Assembly (NCBI GenBank): GCA_010909725.1
Contig: JAACMV010000001.1
Location: 469,533-533,532, forward strand
DNA: 64,000 nt
Direction: 5' to 3'
Origin: Picochlorum sp. 'celeri'
Lineage: Eukaryota > Chlorophyta > Trebouxiophyceae
Part shown: piece after piece, positions 31,422 to 42,266 of the stretch
Layout: each line of letters starts with the position of its first letter
How positions within the stretch are numbered: position 1 is the stretch's first letter
Program-made: the position numbers and the translations under genes
Notes under the pieces: model-generated
The model's input: the letters and a program-made list of their open reading frames with translations, nothing else
The model's database searches: none
What the model was told of the DNA's origin: nothing

Positions 31422-33241
31422 AATTTACTACGAATTATATTATCATTTTGAGGGCAATCCAGACATCCGGTTACCTTTCCTTGGCTGTTGCCATTCTGAA
31501 GCCATTCCACCACGGCATCAAAGACACGTCAATCCCATGGAAGGCTTTTGGATCCAAAGCTACATGCAGTTTGGAGTCCCTCCAAAGATTGTACAGCATT
31601 GTGAAATGCTTTTGGAAAAGCTTGGCATAGTTTAAGAGGAAAAATCCTATCAGAGACTGGTTCTTAGCCAGCAGACGTTCAGGAAACTCCTCGCAGTGCT
31701 GATGGTTGCCACCCGCTGCCATATTGGCTCATAGCACCGATGATAACGAGCCTTCCGTTCGGACAAAGACTTTTAAGAGCAGTATCAAACATGTCACCAC
31801 CAACAAGTTCGATAACGAGAGAAACTCCCTTTGGGAACCTTTTGGTAAGCACGTCTTTGACATTTTCCACCTTGTAATTAATTATCACGTCGGCTCCCAA
31901 CTTGGACAATAGTTTCCCTTTCTCCTCACTTCCACATGTAGCTATAACCTGAGCTCCAGCTCGCTTGGCAAGTTGCACAAAAAACTGGCCAGTTCCTCCT
32001 GCGGCTGCTGTGATAAGGACAGTGTCGTCAGGCTGGATTCGAGCAGCCTGTTCGAGAGCAATTGATGCAGTCAACCCCGACGTTAACAATGCTATAACCT
32101 CAGGAGTAGATTTCTGAACTTTGAAACAATGCTTGAAGTGTACTTCTTTGTATTCGGAGAACCCCCCATACTGAAGAAACGCTACAGCTTGGCCAACACG
32201 AACATGATCTGCAACATCAGGTGATGCAGCTACGACGATCCCCGTTGCTTCAAACCCAGCATCCATTGGTAGAGGTGGTTTGTTTCCGTGATATTTTCCA
32301 GCAGAGAAATTGACATCACTCGCATTGACACCGCAGTATGTATTCTTCACAAGCACATGGCCTGGCTTGGGAACCTTGTTCAACTCAAAACTCACGATTC
32401 GTGTTGCTTTGCGAAAGTCATGAGACATTTTATCTACAATGATTTTTCTAGCCTGACGCGGTACATGACTGTATCGTGATAGAGTTACCTTTGGTGATAC
32501 CCTGTACACAGTATGCTCCCCATCCGTCATGAGAGACACTACATCTCCTGGCCCAATGGTACTGCTATCTTCGCCTATAATATCAGCCATGATCCGAGAA
32601 ACTTGAGGTACTGTCAGCATACTTTTTACTGTGGATCGCAGTGTCGCTGCATAACGGGCCACTAATGGAGTATCCACAAATTGAGGGCAAACAGCAATCA
32701 AACGAATTCTGTTTTTTTTCCAAAGTCTAGGAGCGAGCGATTTCACGAGCATCACAATACCTGCTTTTGATGCAGCATATACGGGAGAAAACGGCATCGC
32801 CCAGAGTGCACCAGCAGAAGCAACCACCATGATTGTCTGGAATTCTCCAGCAGTTTGAACCCGTTGCATGTTTTGAACGGCAATTCGAATACCTTCCATT
32901 ACTGCCACCAAGTTGACATCCAAGCACTTTTTCCAGTCTTCTCCTCCAATAAAATCATCCGTCTCTCCGATCCCAGCATTCAAAATCGCCACATCAAGGG
33001 ATCCGAATGTACTCACATGTGCTGCAAATGCACGTCGTTGGGCATCGATATCCGTGACATCCACCTGGTATCCCTGGATTAAATCGCCATTTTTGTCTCT
33101 TAAATCACCTTGTAGAGCTCTGTCTAAACTTGATCCGTCTTTATCCACCAATGTGGCACAATACATCCTGTTCAAAACCATTTCATGGGCAAGGCCCAAC
33201 CCAATTCCTGACCCTGCGCCAGAAATCCACACAGATTTCAT
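31418..33241 (-). CDS. SDR fused to zinc-type quinone oxidoreductase (PTGR3-like), peroxisomal
   Basis: Residues 1-250 are a short-chain dehydrogenase: ISGAGSGIGLGLA (NAD(P) loop), LNAGIG, and the active-site YAASKAG. From about residue 265 a medium-chain reductase follows: VKNTYCGVNASDVNFSAGKY, TAAAGGTGQFFVQLAKRAG and VVIELVGGD-type strands, closest to PTGR3/ZADH2. The first frame stops at 31679, but neighbouring frames continue RLLAKNQSLIGFFLLNYA and, after a lost T near 31520, VVEWLQNGNSQGKVTGC. The end is IIRSKL, stop at 31418. -SKL is a canonical PTS1, so the protein is probably peroxisomal. Two indels (about 31700 and 31520) are needed. Confidence 0.82.
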
Positions 33242-33432
33242 CTTGATTTTCGATTTGAAGGTAATGTGTGTCCCATCATGCTGAAGTCATCATTTGATTT
33301 TGAAATGTGTCGATTGAAGGAATGCCTGTTCACCATTCCTCTTCATGTGTTCAGATAGCATGCATGTCCAGCTAGATCCATTTCAAAGATCTGCTATGAA
33401 ATTTACATGCCATCAAGAATAGGACAATCATC

Positions 33433-34400
33433 ATGGATTATCCAACGTCGTCCCAACGACAGAGATGGTTGTTCAAAAATCAGGAGGAACTTGTACGTCT
33501 CGTGATATCACATCCCATGCGTTAATATTCTTTACTAAGAATGTATGGAAATCTGTGGTGGTACAGGATGGTTTGAGAGAACGGTCTAGGGAGGCAGCAT
33601 TGAAAAGCAAGAAAAAGGACACTGCTGAGAGTTGTGATGCAATTTCTTTGGATGAGGAAAAGAGACTCATCCACTACTATGCATTGAAATTGATAGAGCT
33701 TTCGAAGACTATAGGGTCACCGGATAATGTTGTTTGTACCGCATGCACCTATTTTCTGAGATTTTATGTTCATAGGAGTTGTTTAGAGTTTGATCCGCAG
33801 TACATTGTTCTGACTTGCTTGTATCTTGCATCCAAAATAGAGGACTGCTATGTGTCAGCAGAATATATTCATCGTCAAGGTGGGATGCCTGAGGAGATTA
33901 TTTTAAAGTTTGAGATTACCGTTCTGCAAGGTCTTGGTTTTGATCTGCAAGTGCATCCTCCTCACAAGGCACTCTGGGGTTTGATAGAGGCATTGTACTC
34001 TAATGCGGACGACGCCTGGAAGAAAAATGTTCTGAAGAAAGGCAAGGTATTTTTAGAAAATAATATTCTTATGAGTGATGCGCTCGTCTTGTTCACTCCT
34101 GGGCAATTGGCCTTGAAATCCCTGATTTCAGCTGTGACATCATCAGATTCTCCAACAGGTGGTGCTGAGGATGCAGACAGCGCGGATTCGATCGTTCAAA
34201 AAGCAGCAAATTTTGCTGAATTCGGACGTGCGTCGGATGTGAAGGAAGAGAACGTGCAAACTGAAGCCATTTTGTCAAATATTCTGGATGCTATTGATCG
34301 AACTGTCACTGGGAATCCTGTGATGAAAGAAGAGGACGTGAAATCCGTCGATAGAAGACTTAAATTGTTTCTCTCTAGTTCTAAAAAGAGTAATAAATAA
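33433..34400 (+). CDS. CCNH: Cyclin H (CDK-activating kinase/TFIIH subunit)
   Basis: Exons 33433-33492 and 33567-34400 encode 297 aa; the 74-bp intron has donor GTACGT and acceptor ACAG. Splicing gives MDYPTSSQRQRWLFKNQEEL joined to DGLRERSREA, matching the SSQ-x-x-x-W-x-F start of cyclin H that reading through the intron would lose. The cyclin box holds ACTYFLRFYVHRSCLEFDP and LTCLYLASKIEDCYV, followed by EIILKFEITVLQGLGFDL. Cyclin H activates CDK7 and, with MAT1, forms CAK within TFIIH. Unlike its neighbours, it is free of frame breaks. Confidence 0.88.
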
Positions 34401-34420
34401 ATAAATAAGGATAACGATCA

Positions 34421-35464
34421 TCATCTTTTCCAGAAGTCTTCCTTTGGTATGGCACATCCCTGAGTGACATCACAGATATGCAGATACTTTTTTTCTTCAT
34501 CAGGCCTCACTCGTCCTTCGAGAAGTGGGGTTTTATCGCTTCTATTTATATCATCAAAGAATTTTGGGAAAAATTTGATCCCTGCTGCTGCTCCAACTGC
34601 GCCACTGGCACAGAAAATGATTCTAGGGGGGTCTTTGGATGTATCTGAGCATTTGGCATGACAAAGGCCCCAGAGAGCATGCCTACTTTGCCCTCCATGA
34701 GCATCATTTTTCAATTCTTGCTAGAATAAACTTTGTAGAAGTGAGTGGGGATGGCCAACAAGTTCCCGGTTGGAGACTCTAACAGACCATACTCTACATG
34801 CCATGAAGCTCCCAGCGGGCGGACTCCTTCCTCCTTCTCAGATGTTTCTTCTTGGGAAGATACAATGGCCCGGTGACGACATAAATATTCTCACACTGCG
34901 GCCTCATTTCAAGTATAAATCTCTCAAAGCGAGCCCAGTAATCCTGATTGAACCCCTTCCCCGACCTGAGGACAACAATTTGACAAGTGAGAACGATTCC
35001 TTCATTGCAATTGCATCAGACTTGTTGTTCGCTTGCTGGAGACATGTGTCCTCTATCATACCCTGATCCTCTATATTGAGACAATAAAGCACGAAACCGT
35101 TCGTCGATATTCTCATCTTCTTTGTAATGAACTCCCTTCCTACTAGCCTTACTTTCTATCTTCTGACAAGGAATATGTTCTGCCACCCAGATGGGATTTT
35201 TTGAAGAATAATCGACCCTCACAAACAAAATTTGTAAAATACCGAAGCTTTGATGTTTCTGGACTGCCATATCGCAGCGCTTTATGGGAAGGTGGAGGGT
35301 CCCATCAGGTATTTTTTCTGAAACACAAAGGCAGCTGACCCACTAACACCAACGGCAAGCCCAAGGACGAATCCCCGGCCATTCTTCCAATATTGCCGGA
35401 TCAAAGTGCTCATTGTTAATAATTTGAGTATGTTATACAAATGGATCGGAGATTGATCGACCAT
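34421..35464 (-). CDS. Mitochondrial endonuclease G, frame breaks
   Basis: The N-terminal frame (from 35464) has a hydrophobic segment (GFVLGLAVGVSGSAAFVF) typical of EndoG's mitochondrial anchor. The next frame has KKNPIWVAEHI-type sequence and the nuclease core YRGSGYDRGHMSPA, with the DRGH His and Mg-binding context. Later frames give FNQDYWARFERFILEMRP, NIYVVTGPLYLP and IPTHFYKV, then AFVMPNAQIHPKTPLESFSV, all in EndoG order. The last frame ends KFFDDINRSDKTPLLEGRV to a stop at 34421. About five +/-1 shifts separate these parts. EndoG degrades DNA and RNA from the intermembrane space or after release. Confidence 0.8.
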
Positions 35465-35642
35465 TTTAATGGCCTGATGAATTCCGCAGAGGGGGATGGA
35501 GCAAGGCCCAGCCAGTCACGTGTTCCCGGTCAAACATTGAAAACAATAGGAAAGTATTTGGAGATCCCTTAAAATCTCTCGTCCCACCACCAAACGACAG
35601 TCACAATTTGTTAAATCGAACGACCAAGGTATCAAGATCGAG

Positions 35643-36509
35643 ATGACAATGCTGTTAAGGAAGAGTATCCATACTCAGGGGCAGTGTGGTGCAGAAACGG
35701 TCAGACATCAGTGTCGAGCACGAGTTCTTTCGAATCGCTTTGCTGCTGCGAGAGCGGTAAAATGCAATGCGACCGATGATACACGATCAGTAACAGACTC
35801 GATGCCCTCATCGAGAAGGGGATGCACTCTTGTTTGGGGGCCTATCGCTTTTCTGGTCTTTCGGCGGGGTGAAACAAGAGGCTCAGGCCAAGGGGCAATC
35901 ATCACGCGTGGCTGGCGATTTCTGCAAGCCTTCCGCTGCAAAGGATGGATTTGTGGTGTATCTCCGGATAGTAGATCCACTCCTGCGATCAGGGCTGGAG
36001 TGATTCAACCCAACCCTGATCTGTACAGTTTTGAGATTCCAGCAACCTGGTCAGAGGGAACAATTCTGAATATTTTGAGCGGGAATTTCTGCATGCCTAA
36101 ATGTGATGAACCTTGGATTGAAACGATATGGGAGTCTAAGACGGATGGATTCTGTCAGCTTGTGGTATCTCCTATTTATAGATTGGTGAATAAATCAAAT
36201 GCCACCGTGAAGGATCTTGGGAAGCCAGAGGGTGTTATCGAGAGTGTGGGGGCCTTTGTGACAGGGAATTACCTGGACAGTGTGGACGATGATGTGACCA
36301 AGATAACAACAGAGAATTTCAAGGATGGACGAGAGTACTTTGTGTACGAAATATACGCCCCATATGCCAAAACAGGGACACATTTTGGTGCTGCAGTTAC
36401 AGTCAAGGATGACCTCGTGTACCTGTTTGTGGTGGGTGGTAATGATAAGCAGTGGGCCAGCAATTCGAGTGCATTAATGAATGATACATTGAGATCTTTC
36501 AAAGCATAA
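35643..36509 (+). CDS. PsbP-domain thylakoid lumen protein
   Basis: The frame is open for 288 codons, but the middle (about 35820-35965) reads better one frame over. That alternative frame has a lumen-signal-like ALLFGGLSLFWSFGGV ending at AQA, followed by GDFCKPSAAKDGFVVYL. Two compensating indels are therefore likely. The C-terminal 170 residues form the PsbP fold: IQPNPDLYSFEIPATWSEG, FCMPKCDEPW, KPEGVIESVGAFVTGNYL and the terminal NDTLRSFKA. The two-part leader fits thylakoid-lumen import. It belongs to the PPD (PsbP domain) family; which member is uncertain. Confidence 0.78.
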   Translation: MTMLLRKSIHTQGQCGAETVRHQCRARVLSNRFAAARAVKCNATDDTRSVTDSMPSSRRGCTLVWGPIAFLVFRRGETRGSGQGAIITRGWRFLQAFRCKGWICGVSPDSRSTPAIRAGVIQPNPDLYSFEIPATWSEGTILNILSGNFCMPKCDEPWIETIWESKTDGFCQLVVSPIYRLVNKSNATVKDLGKPEGVIESVGAFVTGNYLDSVDDDVTKITTENFKDGREYFVYEIYAPYAKTGTHFGAAVTVKDDLVYLFVVGGNDKQWASNSSALMNDTLRSFKA

Positions 36510-36559
36510 AATAAAGAAGATTTTTTGGATGGTAAAAACATAAAAACAAAGAAAATCCA

Positions 36560-37010
36560 TCATTCAGGTGATGACCTCGAGGAACGCATCTCCATCACTT
36601 TACTTTTGAGAGAGGATGGCAGCGAGCATGCCACCATAGCTTCCTCCAGATTATCCCGATTTTCCCTCGACCCATAACCTGAGGGCATCATCTTTCCGAA
36701 AAATTATCGTATTTCTGGCTCCTTCTCGCCTGCCTAATGACGTGTGCTTTTGGAAAAAACTCATCTCTTGGAATATTCTGGCAGTCTCTAATACTTCCTC
36801 CTTTGTTGGGCGACTTCTCTTCAGCAAATACTCGCGACAAACACGATAATTTGTGGGTATTTGATCGACACCCTTCTTAGCTAGAACTTTTTTCAGCAGA
36901 TTGAACCTAAGGTCCCTATTTTCTCTATTTCGATCTCTCCTCCTTTGCTTCGCATTCTCAAGCTTCTCTTGTGCGTGATATACCCCTTCTATTCCCCCTC
37001 TAAGAACCAT
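36560..37010 (-). CDS. Charged coiled-coil protein, unknown
   Basis: From ATG at 37010 the frame reads MVLRGGIEGVYHAQEKLENA, QRRRDRNRENRDLRFNLLKK and LLKRSRPTKEEVLETARIF to a stop at 36651. One base over, coding-like sequence continues (DNLEEAMVACSLPSSL) to a stop at 36560. The product would be a basic, helical protein of about 150 aa. I do not recognise it. The start at a GTG further upstream is less likely. Confidence 0.45.
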
Positions 37011-37239
37011 AGCCCTCTCTACCACCGACCACAGTCGGTACCCCGTGGATAAAGTGAGGTGAACCCCATCCTGTGTGACGCATTCTCGTCACAGAGTTGG
37101 GGAAGCGTTGGGATATCCTTCAGCTCTTCAGGGACCCAGGCTGGAAGATTCGCTTGCAATCATACAGAGGAGATGTATTTTTCTGGATCAACTGCCAAAA
37201 TATCCAAGAAGTTGTTCCTTTCTCACCCACCCCGTCAGA

Positions 37240-37890
37240 TTCGCAGCAGGTTCTGACGCTGGTGCGTTTCTTGCACCAACTTCTCCAAGCGCTTGGATGC
37301 CTCCTTTCTATCCGTAATCCCTTGACTCTTCGAGCCATTTCAATAGGAAAGTACTGTAAGATAGACATGTAATGGCTCCAAGAGGCTCTGAAGCTCTGCT
37401 TGCTTCATCTTCGACACGCGCTTTGAACCCCAGCTTGGAGGGCAATGGCTCGTTGCTCTCCGGCACGCGAGGTGCTTCCGAGGCGAAACGTCAGAGTTTT
37501 CTCACCACTGTGAGTTCACAATACGCTTTATAGCCTCTTCGGAAACCATACCAAGACGACACAAGGAGTACAGAGCCTGCAAGTTGTCATCGTCTGACGC
37601 GATGTTCAAGTGTCCGTTTTCGAGGATGAATGGTCGCAACACCCGACAGGGACACTGGGACACTATCTTTCGTTTGACATAACCATGAGTATTGTTCTAC
37701 AGATAAAATAAGAACCATTTCTAACTACACCGGGTCGGAAACCCACAGACAAACTTTGACTAAAAAAAACTTGTAATCTCCAGCAAGTTCTCCCCAAAAC
37801 AAGAGTTTGATCCCATCGGAGGAGAGCTCTGAAGGGCCATTGGGAATACCATGGCGCGATGCAGGGGTCCCTGCTGTCATCAATCACAGT
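37240..37890 (-). pseudogene. Fragmented coding sequence, unidentified
   Basis: Several minus-strand pieces in different frames look coding: GIPNGPSELSSDGIKLLFWG (about 37850), RPFILENGHLNIASDDDN and LQALYSLCRLGMVSEEAIKR (about 37620-37510), MKQAELQSLLEPLHVYLTVL (about 37410), and DRKEASKRLEKLVQETHQRQ ending near 37250. Their order and strand agree, so they are probably one gene. Frame breaks prevent a reliable model. I cannot name the family. It could be a true pseudogene or a gene hit by assembly indels like its neighbours. Confidence 0.35.
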
Positions 37891-38225
37891 TTTCCGATCA
37901 CCGCGTCAACAATCCATACTCGACATGGCAAACATTTTATCAAGCCCAAATCGCTTAAACATGATATATGTACATATAATGACCCTTCATACTGGTTTCT
38001 TTGTGCTTGGACGTTGCGGACGCGACAAGCATAGGTGGTGGAAGAAGCAAACCTTTACGCCCATGGTGATGACCGCCTCTGTCCCGGCTTCTGAGGCCCA
38101 AATGTATTTATTTCATTTTGATATTTATTTTTGGCTGTCAATTGCCAAATATTGGCATGACCAGAGGGCCGCTGGAGAAAATTACAAGTTCCTATAGTAG
38201 CAATAAATCCTTCTTGCATCGATCT
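37891..38225. other. Gene-free stretch before tRNA-Pro
   Basis: I see no supported gene in these 335 bp. Confidence 0.4.
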
Positions 38226-38332
38226 GGCCGTATGGTCTAGTGGTATGATGCTTGCTTTGGGTTTGGCAATGCGGGGACGAGCCGGCAACTCAAACGTGCA
38301 AGAGGTCTCGAGTTCGATTCTCGATTCGGCCC
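38226..38332 (+). tRNA. tRNA-Pro(UGG) with a 35-nt intron
   Basis: The acceptor stem pairs 38226-38232 with 38325-38331 (one T-T mismatch at pair 6). The D-arm reads GGTCTAGTGGTATGAT, as in plant tRNA-Pro. The anticodon stem is CTTGC/GCAAG with loop TTTGGG-T and anticodon TGG at 38258-38260. The intron, 38262-38296, interrupts the loop after position 37, the canonical nuclear site. The T-arm has TTCGATT and the discriminator is C. A T-run at 38348-38354 is a Pol III terminator. Confidence 0.9.
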
Positions 38333-38732
38333 CAACAGTCGACAAAATTTTTTTCCCAAAATCACACGTTTTCCTCGGGATGAGATACAAGAAACGCATC
38401 CGATGATACCAAGGAGAACGTCAGGCTCCGTACATGGAAGGGATCCACGACACTCCTTGGGCTACTGGAGAGGTATCGACGGCATTACAGATGCCGCGTC
38501 CTCTGCAGTCGCCTTTTGTCACACTAGGGCTAAGGTGCATCGCACATTATCACAAAATCAACACGGAATATAAATATGATACCTATTCCTCCAAAGAACC
38601 GTCGATCTAACCGCTGATTTGGGCTTCCAGGAGACCACTGCGGTTAGGACGAGTGCCCATCAGCATGATATGGGAATGCCCCTAAGCGAGAGCTTTAGGA
38701 TCTTTGTGCGGTTGCCCTGTGTTTGAATTGCC
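38333..38732. other. Region between tRNA-Pro and arginine deiminase
   Basis: Apart from the T-run terminator I see no gene in these 400 bp. An ATGATA...CTGA pair near 38576-38624 loosely recalls a box C/D snoRNA but is too weak to call. Confidence 0.35.
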
Positions 38733-40072
38733 ATGTATCGGGCAAGTTTAACGAATTCGCAATCATCCTTGGGGGACTACGATGATGAACAGTATAAGGA
38801 GGGCAGGCCTGCAAGGGCAAAGAGCCTACTCGCCCTTGACGCGAAAGGCGCAAAGATCAAGGCGGTTCAGGACGGAGAGAATGATATAGCTGAGATTGTG
38901 ATTGTATGCGAGCCTGAGGGCACCTCATTGCAATGGGGGGCCTTCACCCGAGGGCCTCTCTCTATGAAAAGCCAGTCAATTTGGAGGCAGCAAAAACTGC
39001 GCATGCCGAATTCAGGAAAATCATGAGGGATAACAATGTTCGAGTGCTGACAGTGAGAGAGATCTTAGCGTATGGAACAGAGGAACACGTGGGAGCGCGA
39101 GTCGAGTTGGAGAATTTTGCCACACAAGCTTTGACATATGCAATGACAGAAGGGCACACTGAGGAGGATCTGGAGGCCGAAGATCGGTATTACCTGAGCG
39201 ATGATTACAAGCTGAAGGTACTGGAGCATATGTCTGTGCCGCAGTTGATTGACACCATTCTCATTAATCCAACTGTGCACCTGGCACCGTCGTACAGAGA
39301 TACTGGTCTCACAGCAACCTACTCTTTCAAACCGCTCTCAAACTTGGTATACACACGAGACCAACAGATCACCACGGCAAGAGGTATCGTCATGGGACGC
39401 CTTCGATCTCCTCAGAGAAATTTAGAAGTTTCACTCATGGCATTTTGCTTCCAGAAATTGGGACTGGATGTTCTGGGATACATTGATGACCCAGGTTTTC
39501 TAGAAGGTGGTGATTTTGTCCCATGCACCAAGAATTTAGCTTTCATTGGCATCGGCCTCAGATCAAATATTGAAGCGTGTCACCAGCTTATGAAGAAAGA
39601 CTGGCTCGGGTACAAGAGAGTGGCAATTGTTAAGGATGAATTTGAGCAGCACCAGGATCGCATGCATCTGGACTGTGTATTTGGCCTCTTGTCCACCAAC
39701 ACATGCATCATGCTTGAAGAGATGATGGAGAATCCTCTCCAACCCGTCGACTGGTGGATGAATATGTATATGTTGCCCCAGGAGAATACAAACTTGCTAG
39801 AGAGAATGTCGAGTTCAGCCAGTATCTCCTGGACAACTCCTTCAACATCATCCCTGTTGAACCACAGCATCAGCTCGAGTACGCCTGCAACATCCTGAAC
39901 CTTGGGAATCAGAGAATAATTTCAGTGCATCCTGAGATGGCCAGAAAGATTGGTTCGCTCTCCTCATTTTACTGGAGATGTGCAGTGCATGTGACTTTTC
40001 TTCCAATCACCTCCATGTATGGAGGCCGTGCACTGTGCAAGTCAGGTTGTCAGAAGAAGGCCGAACTACTGA
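38733..40072 (+). CDS. arcA: Arginine deiminase, frame breaks
   Basis: The first frame (MYRASLTNSQ) runs to IAEIVIVCEPEGTS near 38925. After a GGGGGG run the frame shifts to GGLHPRASLYEKPVNLEAA, and a long intact part holds VYTRDQQITTARGIVMGR, LEGGDFVPCTKN and HQDRMHLDCVFGLL. Another shift near 39750 gives DEYVYVAPGEYKLARENVEF and NQRIISVHPEMARKI. The last frame ends AVHCASQVVRR, stop at 40072, with the catalytic Cys in HCASQ. The enzyme hydrolyses arginine to citrulline and ammonia. At least four indels are present. Green algae and several protists carry this gene. Confidence 0.88.
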
Positions 40073-40139
40073 TACATATTATTTTGATTTTTAAATTTTC
40101 CAAGACTTTAAAACGGGGGAGATCAGAAACAAATGTAGA

Positions 40140-42200
40140 ATGAGCTATCCCCCGACAAAAGAAAGGCAACGTAAAATTGAAATACTATTCACCCTAGCGG
40201 AACAGTTCGTGGAGCAGAGAGCCTTTGAAGAAGCTGTTAAATGTTTAGAAGCTATACGGGATGCATTAGACGTTATTCCCGTGGGATAGAGCGACCGCTT
40301 GCGTCAACCTGCGAGTTTGGTCCTAGACCATTTTGATAACCTGGAGTTTGCGAGAGATAGGCTTCTCAGGCGGTACGGCAATCGCGTTACGAACGTATAA
40401 AACTTTAATTGCAATCATGTGTGGAAATAAGTAACTATGCAGGAGAGAGAGATTCGTAACACTCGGGGTACAACCACTCTGAAACTTCAGGTGTTCAGTC
40501 TGCTAGCTCAATGCCATTTAATCGAAGGCAACGTGGAAGAAGCGATTGATATATTCAGTCGTGCGGTGGAAGTTGACTGAAAAGGAAGATACGAGCAGAT
40601 TGGACAAGAATAGCTCGAGGATTCTTAAGAGATGGAGAGCTTCACATGTGGTTTCAAATTCTCAAGGCCCATGCACGAGAGATTGACAAGGGTTCCTATG
40701 AAGATGGGATAACGAAGATGCATCAAAAGCATCTTGAATGCTTTGGAAAAGTTAGATTCGCTCCGAAATTTTCTCTCAGCTATGAGGAAAAAACTGTACT
40801 GTCCTTTGAGCCATGCAGTGATTAGCATGAAGCAGGGTGATCCTGATGCAGCTGATAAGAGACTGACAGAGACTAGCACTGAACTAGTAATGCATTCAAA
40901 AGAACACATCCCCCATGAAGATTGCTTTAGAAAGTCTGCGAGCGCATTACTACCTTTTATATGCGCTGAACGCGCAGTTAAGTGGTCGAGCTGGACAACT
41001 TGCATCTGGGGGATCATATCCAGCATTCGAGCAATTTTTCAAGTCGATGGAGAAAATTGACAAGATGAAAGAGGAATGCTCCTCATTTCGATGGATTAGG
41101 AATCTGTGATTTGCAGCCTCCGTTAGATAATTCCTGTGCGAGTGTTTTGGGTGAGATGTTGCAAGCTTCTCTCTTGCGAATCTCAGGTCGCAGTGGCGAT
41201 GCTGCAGTGCATCTCGGTCAGATTGAGGAGAACCTCACAAGTTTAGCAGACGAAGTAGGCCTCACAAATAGGGACAATTCGTATGGAATTCATCAGCAAA
41301 CCATCCAAAAGCCTGTGATTCAGTTACAATTATTAGCATACGAATACAGGTGTTTGGCATCTCTGGTCATATGTGATTTTCAGGCCGCTGCCAAAGCATG
41401 TCTACAGGCTGGAGCGCTTTTCAAACAGCACTCAGAATCGCTTCATCAGCATGTGGGGTCATTTTCTCTCTTACTGGGGCAATACTTTCACAGTACAAAG
41501 GAGTATGAGACAGCCTTGTCCCTATTTGAAAGCGTTATCCAGAGTGGACCCAAACCTTTGCGCACCATGGCTGTCCTCTGTGCTGCCTTGACTGACCTCC
41601 ATGAAAGCAATGGACTGCCTACCCGCATCGATGCGAATGAAGGATCATGAATTAGATTCTCCTTCTAGGCTGAATTCACTTCCAAGCCATGAGAGATCAA
41701 TTGCTCAAATGATCAATGGCCTAATTCTATATCGCCAAGGCGATTCTACGGGAGCCCGTCTCTTATTAACAAAATCTTGAAACAAGCTCATGGAATGGTA
41801 GGAAGTGGACAGTTCGTCGGTCAGGTCCTCAACTGCTTGGCACCAGTGCAGCAAGAACGCAATGATCATCCTGGAGCACTGCAATGTTTGAATCCTCGGC
41901 GACTTTATTAAAATCCGTCAAGGATCTTATGTCGCTCGTAACAACCCTGAAAGGAATGGAGAGATTATACCAAGACATGAAGGATGAATCCAAACTTGCC
42001 TCTTGCAGGCAGTATTTGGACAAGAAATCAGGAGAACTCATTACCAGACTTCAAGTCGCCTACGATACCAAAGATCATAAAGAATGCATTTCCCTTGCAA
42101 ATTTCATGAAAATTAAATCCACTGTAATAGTAGAGACAATGCAAGGACGTTTTGTTCAGTTTCGTGGTAACGGCGCATTCTGCACATGTCGACCTCAGAG
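40140..42200 (+). CDS. MAU2/SCC4-like cohesin-loader TPR protein, many frame breaks
   Basis: Starting at ATG 40140 (MSYPPTKERQRKIEILFTLA), coding pieces in successive frames follow the MAU2 order. They are EAVKCLEAIRDAL, LDHFDNLEFARDRLLRR, FSLLAQCHLIEGNVEEAIDI, ELHMWFQILKAHA, then LRAHYYLLYALNAQLSGRAG, LQLLAYEYRCLASLVICDF, YFHSTKEYETALSLFES, and near 42000 GMERLYQDMKDES. The all-helical TPR pattern and LR-x-x-Y motifs fit SCC4/MAU2, which with SCC2/NIPBL loads cohesin onto chromosomes. Seven or more +/-1 shifts occur. Family assignment is moderate; a different TPR protein cannot be excluded. Confidence 0.55.
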
Positions 42201-42266
42201 AAAAAGAAATACGAGTAACAGAGCGCAGATGCAAGATAACAAGATTGATCTGAATTCTGGGTCAAC

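Noticed and set aside
36590..36640. A GGSYGG motif suggesting a serine carboxypeptidase
   Set aside because: It appears only in one frame of a short segment, with no surrounding peptidase sequence; the neighbouring frame continues the coiled-coil gene better.
38576..38624. Possible box C/D snoRNA
   Set aside because: The C box is incomplete, terminal stem pairing is not evident, and no guide region can be matched by eye.
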